Of a stretch of DNA of 11,167 nt, positions 5,932 through 11,083 are shown in pieces. The stretch spans positions 1-11,167 of the forward strand of contig JAITHF010000224.1 in the NCBI GenBank assembly GCA_031280115.1, read 5' to 3'. The position numbers were made by a program, and so were the translations under genes. The notes under the pieces were generated by a model. It worked only from the letters and a program-made list of their open reading frames with translations, was not told the origin of the DNA and searched no databases. The stretch comes from Spirochaetaceae bacterium (GTDB lineage: Bacteria > Spirochaetota > Spirochaetia > Treponematales > Breznakiellaceae). How positions within the stretch are numbered: the first letter of the stretch is position 1; the number at the start of each line of letters is the position of its first letter.

Positions 5932-6939
5932 TTGGAACAGCAGCAGCAGCGCAAATGGGTTGAGGAACAAAAACAGGCAATCAAAACAGGCATGTATCCC
6001 TCACACTTTACCATGCCCCTTTCCCTTCAGTTTGAGCTTACCGGACAATGCAACCTAAAATGCCGGCACTGCTACAACCGGTCTGGAGAGCTTCCCCTTG
6101 ACGCGATGACCGCAGAGCGCTGGAAAAAACTCTCGAAAGAACTTGCAGCACACGGCGGCATCTTTGAATGTATTATTTCAGGGGGAGAACCCTTTCTCCT
6201 TGGGGAAGACCTTTTTGCTATTATGGATATACTCCATGACGACGGCGCGATATTTTTGGTAATAACAAACGGGTTTCTTATAACCGAAAAAATAGTGCGC
6301 CGCCTCCAGAAATACCGGTACCGCTGGCTGCAAATTTCGATTGACGCATCAAACGCCCAGGCCCATGACGCTTTGAGGCGCGTTCCGGGAAGCTGGGAAA
6401 AAGCGGTACACGCCGCGCTGAACGCCGCTGACGCGGGGATTCCTCTGGCCATAGCCAATACGATTATTCCCGAAACTATAGAAGACCTGCCTGAAATGGC
6501 GCGTCTTGCGTATTTCTGCGGCGCCGCGTCGCTTATCACCGGCGAAGTATTTCCAAGCGGTCGGGGCGCGATAGACGAGGCATTGCTCTTGAACAACGAA
6601 GAGAGAGCGCGGCTTTGGCACATCATCGAAGAGCAGCGGGTCATTTTTCAAGGACGCATGAAGATACAGCGCTCCATGTCAAACCGGTCCCAGCTTGAAG
6701 GCGTATCTGATTTACCCGCAGCAGGCGCCATTATCCGCCCCAATGGGGATATACGATTGGATTGTACCGCCCCGTTTGTCATAGGCAATGTGGCTAACGC
6801 TTCTTTTTATGAGCAATGGCAAAAAAGCCGCGGCTGCTGGCAGGATAAACGGGTGAAAGAGTACATTGAATCGGTGGATTGGTATTCCGGAAAAAGCAAT
6901 TTACATAAAAATCATGTTGAAGGAGATATTTTATTATGA
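5932..6939 (+). CDS. Radical SAM peptide-modifying enzyme with reduced SPASM-like C-terminus
   Basis: The 335-residue frame has the radical SAM signature CNLKCRHC (Cys40, Cys44, Cys47) that binds the 4Fe-4S cluster cleaving S-adenosylmethionine. It also has GGEP (84-87), TNG (112-114) and ISIDAS (135-140). Residues about 265-299 (IIRPNGDIRLDC, then GNV..ASFYEQW) match the shape of a SPASM domain, but most auxiliary-cluster cysteines are missing: only Cys278 and perhaps Cys302 remain. With two small peptides, a PqqD-like protein and a cysteine-cluster protein directly downstream, it probably modifies the peptides; the chemistry is unknown. The start is uncertain: TTG 5932 has no Shine-Dalgarno sequence, ATG 5991 (residue 21) only a weak one, and an in-frame upstream ORF is separated by one UGA. 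The stop overlaps the first peptide start (ATGA). Codons look more AT-rich than in the flanking operons. Confidence 0.88.
   Translation: MEQQQQRKWVEEQKQAIKTGMYPSHFTMPLSLQFELTGQCNLKCRHCYNRSGELPLDAMTAERWKKLSKELAAHGGIFECIISGGEPFLLGEDLFAIMDILHDDGAIFLVITNGFLITEKIVRRLQKYRYRWLQISIDASNAQAHDALRRVPGSWEKAVHAALNAADAGIPLAIANTIIPETIEDLPEMARLAYFCGAASLITGEVFPSGRGAIDEALLLNNEERARLWHIIEEQRVIFQGRMKIQRSMSNRSQLEGVSDLPAAGAIIRPNGDIRLDCTAPFVIGNVANASFYEQWQKSRGCWQDKRVKEYIESVDWYSGKSNLHKNHVEGDILL
6920..6925 (+). promoter_or_regulatory. Strong ribosome binding site of peptide 1
   Basis: AAGGAG followed by ATATTTTATT leads to the ATG at 6936. The site lies within the last codons of the radical SAM gene. The same AAGGAGATAT motif precedes peptide 2. 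Such strong sites, against none at the radical SAM start, suggest the peptides are made in excess over the enzyme. Confidence 0.75.
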
Positions 6940-7190
6940 AGAATATGAAAAAAGCGTATATCAAACCTACGCTGTTTTACGGGAAAGAACCGGCGGGGCT
7001 TATTCCTGTAGTAGCAGGAGTAGCCGCGGTCCTTGGGGTATCACAAGCTGTGGCTGGACTTGCTTTAGGAAGCGCAGCAGGACTTGCCGCTGTAGGCGGC
7101 GCCACTGCGCTTGCCAAGAAAGCGGGGAATGACAGGGTTGGCCCCTGGGAACGCCTGCCCGCCCTTGATATTGTCGATGCGTATGTATAA
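6936..7190 (+). CDS. Candidate RiPP precursor peptide 1 (84 aa, Gly/Ala-rich)
   Basis: A small protein whose ATG overlaps the radical SAM stop. Three zones are visible. The N-terminus has AYIKPTLFYGKEPAGLIP; a Y-x-KP motif of this sort is common in leaders recognised by PqqD-like proteins. The middle (about 25-60) is hydrophobic and Gly/Ala-rich with a G-x3-G zipper at 41-45-49. The C-terminus is LAKKAGNDRVGPWERLPALD then IVDAYV. It contains no cysteine, which excludes thioether (sactipeptide-type) products, but it has one Trp (71) in W-E-R. Peptide 2 shares both ends and differs in the middle, as expected of a leader, variable core and follower, or of a membrane-active pair. I recognise no named family; the precursor role is inferred from position and pairing. 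A start at Met4 is also possible. Confidence 0.7.
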   Translation: MKNMKKAYIKPTLFYGKEPAGLIPVVAGVAAVLGVSQAVAGLALGSAAGLAAVGGATALAKKAGNDRVGPWERLPALDIVDAYV

Positions 7191-7197
7191 AGGAGAT
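7190..7197 (+). promoter_or_regulatory. Ribosome binding site of peptide 2, overlapping the peptide 1 stop
   Basis: AAGGAGAT begins on the last base of the TAA stop of peptide 1 and lies five bases before the ATG at 7203. It is nearly identical to the site before peptide 1, consistent with duplication of the whole unit including its translation signal. Confidence 0.75.
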
Positions 7198-7202
7198 ATG
7201 TT

Positions 7203-7469
7203 ATGAGCAGAATATATGTAAAACCGGCGATACTCGTAAATACAGAACCTGCGGGGATTATTCCGGCTATACTTGGAGTGGGAATGGCGTTAGGTTCGGC
7301 GTTGGGTATGGCGGCTTCCGCCTCCGCCGCTTTAGGCGGGCTTGCCGTAGGCGCCGCTGCCGGCGCCGCCGGCGCTGGTGTTGCCGCACTTGCCAAGAAA
7401 GCGGGGAATGACAGGGTTGGCTCCTGGGAACGCCTGCCCGCCCTTGACGCTGTTGAAGCGTACTCATGA
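7203..7469 (+). CDS. Candidate RiPP precursor peptide 2 (88 aa, glycine-zipper)
   Basis: A paralogue of the peptide just upstream. It shares the N-terminal pattern IYVKPAILVNTEPAGIIP and an almost identical C-terminal zone, LAKKAGNDRVGSWERLPALD (63-82), followed by AVEAYS. The middle (25-60) is longer and richer in Gly and Ala, with G-x3-G zippers at 27-31-35 and 46-50-54; such zippers pack transmembrane helices in many proteins, including class IIb bacteriocin pairs. No cysteine; one Trp (75) again in W-E-R. DNA for the C-terminal zone is also almost identical to peptide 1, so the duplication is recent or kept alike by gene conversion. The stop overlaps the PqqD-like start (ATGA). No double-glycine export leader is seen and no exporter is adjacent. 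Confidence 0.7.
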   Translation: MSRIYVKPAILVNTEPAGIIPAILGVGMALGSALGMAASASAALGGLAVGAAAGAAGAGVAALAKKAGNDRVGSWERLPALDAVEAYS

Positions 7470-7759
7470 TCGCATTTTCACACCTGGCGGACTATATTCC
7501 TGTCCGCAAAGACCTGAAACTGCGGATTGAAGGGGCCATCGGCATTGTTTCTAACGCCTCTGACTATCGAATTGACTATCTCAATGAAAGCGCGCTGGCG
7601 GTTTTCCAACTTATTGACGGCAAGAGAAACGTTGCGGAGATCGCCCGCTGTTTTAGAGAAGAAACAGCGGCTGCCGAAGCTGTTTTTGAGCATGATTTAG
7701 TGGAGCTGCTAAGGAATTTCCAGTGGCAGAAACTGATCGTTTTGAAAAAGAAAGTTTGA
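7466..7759 (+). CDS. PqqD-like peptide-recognition protein (RRE)
   Basis: The 97 residues match the PqqD fold: an N-terminal beta part (VRKDLKLRIEGAIGIV, then YRIDYLNESALAVFQLIDG) and helices NVAEIARCF and AVFEHDLVELLRNF leading to a final strand (KLIVLKKK). In known systems a PqqD protein binds the precursor leader and brings it to the radical SAM enzyme. Here it follows two candidate precursors and shares ATGA with the second, implying coupled translation. It lacks its own strong ribosome site. The family call rests on the pattern YLNESALAVFQLIDGKRNV and on size; the role is inferred from the neighbours. Confidence 0.8.
   Translation: MIAFSHLADYIPVRKDLKLRIEGAIGIVSNASDYRIDYLNESALAVFQLIDGKRNVAEIARCFREETAAAEAVFEHDLVELLRNFQWQKLIVLKKKV
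7711..7716 (+). promoter_or_regulatory. Ribosome binding site deciding the GTG start at 7723
   Basis: AAGGAA lies six bases before GTG 7723, inside the end of the PqqD-like gene, and supports a non-ATG start with a 37-base overlap. Confidence 0.55.
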
Positions 7760-8013
7760 GTTTCGTCTGTGAAAAGTGCGGCGAATGCTGCCGTCATATC
7801 GAAGCGTTTGTTGGTTCATTGCCGTATCAAGAAAACGGCGTATGCGGTTATCTCAAAGGGGATCTCTGCTCGATATATGAAAAGCGCCCTGATTTCTGCG
7901 ATTTCAAGCGGGCATACGGCTATTTTAAAGACAGTATGACCGAAGCCGAGTATTTAGAGAAAACCCGCTGTTTTTGCGAACTGCTTAAATGCTTAAAGAA
8001 GAAAAGAACATGA
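7723..8013 (+). CDS. YkgJ-family cysteine-cluster protein (putative metal-binding)
   Basis: This 96-residue protein has ten cysteines. The N-terminal FVCEKCGECCRHI (Cys16, 19, 22, 23) followed by LPYQENGVCGYLKGDLCSIY (Cys41, Cys49) and EKRPDFC (Cys59) is the CxxCxxCC signature of the YkgJ family, thought to chelate zinc or iron. Three more cysteines (83, 85, 90) end the protein. Its gene overlaps the PqqD-like gene by 37 bases in another frame, so it belongs to the same operon. Family members occur in many settings and their chemistry is mostly unknown. In this operon it may be an iron-dependent second modifying enzyme or a metal/cluster donor to the radical SAM protein; that role is a guess. 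It is the last gene of the locus; no clear terminator follows. Confidence 0.82.
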   Translation: MAETDRFEKESLSFVCEKCGECCRHIEAFVGSLPYQENGVCGYLKGDLCSIYEKRPDFCDFKRAYGYFKDSMTEAEYLEKTRCFCELLKCLKKKRT

Positions 8014-8032
8014 GGCGATAGCCCATTGAAAT

Positions 8033-8167
8033 TCATCCCCCTTTCACTGCCTTGCGAAACTCAGCGCGATAATACTGCGGTTTCCAAACAAGCGTCTGAT
8101 ATGGCCAAAGAAGCCTAGGAGAAAGCGCGCATGAGTGGTCGCGACAGACCTCTTTGCCTGCCCGCGC
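8033..8167 (-). pseudogene. Possible 3' remnant of an unidentified gene (44 codons, no start)
   Basis: On the minus strand 44 open codons end at TGA 8033-8035. The last part, LLWPYQTLVWKPQYYRAEF then RKAVKGG, reads like real protein rather than a shadow, with many Trp and Tyr. There is no start codon with a ribosome site, and the frame is cut upstream by a TAG next to the duplicated queG-like fragment. I do not recognise the parent. With the 8171-8266 copy, this fills the stretch between 8014 and 8265. Confidence 0.3.
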
Positions 8168-8170
8168 CTA

Positions 8171-8266
8171 AAAACGCGCCCGCTCAAAGCCCGCGCCCAG
8201 CGCCATTTCCCGAATCGCGCTTTGAGCGCGCACTGGCTCGCAACAGGCAGCCTTTACGGGGGGCTT
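8171..8266 (-). pseudogene. Duplicated 5' fragment of the queG-like gene (96-bp repeat, copy 2)
   Basis: The minus strand encodes VKAACCEPVRAQSAIREMAL then GAGFERARF and a TAG stop, against VKAACCEPARAQSAIREMAL then DAGFARARF in the intact queG-like gene: about 92 of 96 bases are identical. The rest of the gene is absent. The fragment starts exactly at the end of the LPP20-like lipoprotein gene, whose TAA stop (8265-8267) overlaps the repeat edge. The copy is therefore a dead gene fragment carried along with a dispersed repeat. Confidence 0.8.
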
Positions 8267-9500
8267 ATTGGCTGGCAGGCTTGGGGAGGATATTCGCAAG
8301 ATAATTCGACAAAAGGGCGCTGTAGGCGCCGGCTATCTTTTTCTCCGCCGCAGCCACGGCGCGGTTCTCCGCCTCTGAGAGGCTGACGTGCCCCTCCCGC
8401 CCGTTGATGTTAAACGGGACGATCACGCTCTCTTCGAGGGTGTCAACAAAGTTCGCGTCCACCACGTACCGGACGAACTTGTTCGGCTGGTTCGGGAGGT
8501 CTACCGGCAAAAGGCTTACTTTCACCCGCACCGCATACCGCGCGTTGATGCCGCCGCTCCTGAACCCCTGCTTCGCAATGGCCGCGGCGAACACGTCTTT
8601 TATCCGGTTCGACCGGTCGTTGTCGATCTCGATCCCGATAGGGATGGCTTTCGTGATATTAAGCGCGTCCACGCGGTAGGAGTCCCCTTTTTTGAGGGTC
8701 TTCGCCAGGGCCGAGCCTGCGGCGCTGTCAACCATGGTGAGCACATTGGCGTACACATAGTTCGCGTCAGCAACGGTGGCGGCAAACTGGCAGCGGGCGT
8801 ACCCGTCAAGGGAATACTTTTCCGCGTCCGTCATGGCAAGGAGGCTCTCGATAACCCGCTGGTTTGCCGCGATAAGGTCCGCGTACAGGGTCTTGGCCTT
8901 GTTTTTTTCCAGCGCCGCCACCGCGTAATACGTGGACTTGGAGTCAAACCAGACATCCTTAATCTCCGCGCCGATAAGGGCGTCCATTTCTGAGGAGGTC
9001 TTGATGGCGTTCTGTACGCTTGTGTCCTCCGAGACCTGCACCTTCCCCCGTGAGACCGCCTCTGAATAGTGGTGGATGGTGCTGAGTTCCGCCTGTATGG
9101 ACTGGCCGAACACGGCTACGAGTTTTGCAAGGGAGTCCCGCTCCGCTTGGTTGCGGTCCGCCCCGAAGCCGGTCGCAGCCACAAACGCGCTTGCAGGGTA
9201 CACGGTTTCAGGAGCGGAAACCCATGCGGGCTCTTTGCCGCCGGCTTTTGCGGCAGGGCCTGTACTGCCGCCGCCGCCGCTTTGGGCTTTGCCGCCGCCG
9301 CTCTTGGCCGTGCCGCCGCCTTTCCCCCCCCCATCCATTGCCGCCAATGCCGCTTCAGCGGCGGCTTCAGCCTCTTCGGCGCTCTGGCTTGAGGAGCCGG
9401 CGTTTCTTGACGGCCCGTAGGAGCCGCTCTGGGTTGAGGAGGTGGCGCAGCCGGCCAGCCCTAACCCTATAGAGATGAACACGATTATTATTTTAAGCAT
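8265..9500 (-). CDS. LPP20-like lipoprotein
   Basis: The 411-residue product begins MLKIIIVFISIGLGLAGC, a lipoprotein signal with lipobox LAGC and acylation site Cys18. Residues about 19-88 are a low-complexity linker, first Ser/Gly, then Ala/Glu, then Gly/Lys (GGGKGGGTAKSGGGKAQSGG). The LPP20 domain spans about 90-215, from KEPAWVSAPETVYPASAF and GFGADRNQAERDSLAKLVAV to WFDSKSTYYAVAALEKNKA. A second alpha/beta part (about 225-400) is unnamed. LPP20-type domains occur in outer-membrane and flagellar-associated lipoproteins; the exact role here is unknown. GGAGG lies four bases before the ATG, and the start overlaps the upstream lipoprotein gene by 13 bases, so the two form an operon. As a lipoprotein it could be a client of the LolCDE system in this window. 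The stop codon lies at the edge of the repeat at 8171-8266. Confidence 0.82.
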   Translation of the reverse strand: MLKIIIVFISIGLGLAGCATSSTQSGSYGPSRNAGSSSQSAEEAEAAAEAALAAMDGGGKGGGTAKSGGGKAQSGGGGSTGPAAKAGGKEPAWVSAPETVYPASAFVAATGFGADRNQAERDSLAKLVAVFGQSIQAELSTIHHYSEAVSRGKVQVSEDTSVQNAIKTSSEMDALIGAEIKDVWFDSKSTYYAVAALEKNKAKTLYADLIAANQRVIESLLAMTDAEKYSLDGYARCQFAATVADANYVYANVLTMVDSAAGSALAKTLKKGDSYRVDALNITKAIPIGIEIDNDRSNRIKDVFAAAIAKQGFRSGGINARYAVRVKVSLLPVDLPNQPNKFVRYVVDANFVDTLEESVIVPFNINGREGHVSLSEAENRAVAAAEKKIAGAYSALLSNYLANILPKPASQ

Positions 9501-10795
9501 ACTGCCTCCACTAAATTGAGTGTATTTTCCCGAATAACGATATGTTTCAGGTCTGAAACGTAGAGCAGCGAGCCGTGCTGCCCGTAATACTTGATGTGCA
9601 GGGAATAGGTTCCGGGATCGAGGGTAAGGCCCCCTACATAGGCTTTTGCCGGAAAAAAGCGGGAAAGCCTGAGGTCCGCCTGTTCGCTTGCTTCGGCAAA
9701 GACCTGCGCCCCCAGGCTCAGGGCGCCTAGCACGAGGCTCGCGGCGGAATCATCCACCAGGTCGGCGGCGGTTCCCAAGGTCGAAGAGACGGCGCCTTTG
9801 GCAGAGGCGCGGATGGCCGATTTAAGATAGATCATAGAGACTTTTTCCTTAAAGGTCTCCTGCGCCACTGCTTCCATGTTTTCCAGCAGTTCAAGGGTGA
9901 AGGAGGGACCCTTTTCAATGGCCGCCTCGATTCTGCTTACCTGGGAGGGGCGGGGGGCCATAACCGGCAGGGCGATTTTGACGTACCGCGCCCCGGGGAT
10001 GGGGATCCTGATAACCTCCTCGATTTTAACCGGCGAGAGCCCGCTAAAGCCTATGATATTAAGCCGCGCTTTCCCCGGCGGAATATTAAGCTCCTCATCT
10101 ATCGAGGAGGGAAGGGGGAAGCCGTACACCTGCGGGGCCGCGGCAAAGGCGTATTTTATCTGTTCCTGATCGATGCGGGCGTCGTCGCCGTACCCGTCGG
10201 CGCGGTAAAAGAGCATCCCCAGGTACCGGGCCAGCGCCGAATTGGAGAACCGCTGGGAAGGCCGGCGCTCTTCCGGCATGGAGAGGGCTTTTTCTTCCGC
10301 CTCCGCTTCAAGACCGTCTATGGTTTCCCCGTAGGTGAAGGCAAGAAAGTCCAGTTTTTCGGTCATCCGCCTGATTTCGACCAGCGCGCCTTCAAGGCTG
10401 CCGTTATGATAATAGTTAAGGGCGTTAAAGATGTTGGTATAGATATTCTCGTAATCTTCCCCGGCGTAGGCCCTGACCGTGTCGTTGATAAGATAGGATC
10501 CTACTGTTTCGGTTATGCTTTTGGTAAATGCTTCTTCGATGGCTTGGTCCGCCTCTTGCAGGAGCCCGGTCGAATCCCCGTAGCCTTCGGCGTAGTGGGC
10601 GAGCATTCCTTTGTCAAGGCAGTACAAAAGCCGGTCCCGGTAGAGTTTTGCTTTGTCTTTTTCAAGGAGTTCCATACTTTTTGGGTAATCAGCATGATAC
10701 GCCGCATCGTCGATTTTCGCATACGGATTAGACGCGCACCCTGCAATTAAAACCGCCCCGGCCAACACCAGCCCCAGGGCACAGGCTTTTCTCAT
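9488..10795 (-). CDS. COG3014-like lipoprotein
   Basis: This 435-residue protein starts with a lipoprotein signal (MRKACALGLVLAGAVLIAGC; lipobox IAGC, Cys20). The first half is helical and repeat-like: YPKSMELLEKDKAKLYRDRL, LDKGMLAHYAEGYGDS, and NALNYYHNGSLEGALVEIRR at about 124-143, the pattern I associate with COG3014, a widespread uncharacterised family. The second half holds a more extended region ending in a beta-rich PGTYSLHIKYYG segment. From memory, COG3014 genes often sit near LPP20- or LpoB-type lipoprotein genes in Gram-negative bacteria, matching the partner here. TGAGG lies about ten bases before the ATG, and a near-consensus promoter precedes it. Function unknown; a cell-envelope or assembly role is likely. 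Confidence 0.8.
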   Translation of the reverse strand: MRKACALGLVLAGAVLIAGCASNPYAKIDDAAYHADYPKSMELLEKDKAKLYRDRLLYCLDKGMLAHYAEGYGDSTGLLQEADQAIEEAFTKSITETVGSYLINDTVRAYAGEDYENIYTNIFNALNYYHNGSLEGALVEIRRMTEKLDFLAFTYGETIDGLEAEAEEKALSMPEERRPSQRFSNSALARYLGMLFYRADGYGDDARIDQEQIKYAFAAAPQVYGFPLPSSIDEELNIPPGKARLNIIGFSGLSPVKIEEVIRIPIPGARYVKIALPVMAPRPSQVSRIEAAIEKGPSFTLELLENMEAVAQETFKEKVSMIYLKSAIRASAKGAVSSTLGTAADLVDDSAASLVLGALSLGAQVFAEASEQADLRLSRFFPAKAYVGGLTLDPGTYSLHIKYYGQHGSLLYVSDLKHIVIRENTLNLVEAVCLK

Positions 10796-10853
10796 ACCAG
10801 AAACCTCAATGCTTTATTTTTGTTTTTTTCTGTTTTATTTTTTACCTACTGAA

Positions 10854-10882
10854 ATATTACCAATATCCTCTCCCCCTGTCAA
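10854..10882 (-). promoter_or_regulatory. Sigma70-type promoter of the lipoprotein operon
   Basis: On the minus strand TTGACA (10877-10882), a 17-base spacer and TAATAT (10854-10859) are a near-perfect housekeeping promoter. Transcription would start near 10847, giving an AT-rich leader of about 50 bases before the ATG at 10795. The -35 box shares its outer two bases with the start of dispersed repeat copy B. Confidence 0.8.
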
Positions 10883-11035
10883 CAGCCACAGGCTGTTTCA
10901 GGTGCTTCCTGTGGCGATAGGGTTTGTACGTTTAGTCACAACCCAGAAGCGGCGTCTCAGCAGCATGGCGCCTTTAGGGGGTGGTTTGGAGGGTCTATGA
11001 CCCTCCAAATTTTCTTAAAGAGGCGCGAAAGCGCC
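10881..11035 (+). repeat. Three-hairpin dispersed repeat, copy B
   Basis: Same architecture and orientation as copy A: hairpin 1, AACAGCC-ACA-GGCTGTT (10881-10897); the box around GTCACAACCC (10935-10944) with GAAGCGGCG and CTCAGC; hairpin 2 (10985-11009) with a T-rich tail; and hairpin 3, GGCGC-GAAA-GCGCC (11022-11035). Paired bases in the stems differ between copies in a compensating way (for example GCAGCC/GGCTGC against ACAGCC/GGCTGT), suggesting that structure rather than sequence is kept. Copy B lacks the CCCCC-ATA-GGGGG part. This element and the tandem repeats fill the gene-free end of the window. Confidence 0.8.
10985..11016 (+). terminator. Terminator-like perfect hairpin inside repeat copy B
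   Basis: TTTGGAGGGTC (10985-10995) and GACCCTCCAAA (10999-11009) form an 11-bp perfect stem with a TAT loop, followed by TTTTCTT. It has the form of a plus-strand terminator, but there is no plus-strand gene directly upstream, so it may simply be a repeat structure or an insulator for the divergent lipoprotein promoter. Confidence 0.5.
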
Positions 11036-11083
11036 GATAATTTATACTATACCAACAGAGCGCGGCGCAAAGACCGGTTTTTT

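Noticed and set aside
5905..5950. A convincing bacterial SECIS element after the UGA
   Set aside because: Only a short CTGCTG/CAGCAG pairing with a 31-base unpaired loop is found, and it arises from the CAG repeat; not enough to call selenocysteine insertion.
5894..6060. ATG 5894 as the radical SAM start
   Set aside because: It is in a different frame from the radical SAM ORF and runs into a stop at the CxxxCxxC region; using it needs a frameshift near the CAG repeat, less simple than one UGA in frame.
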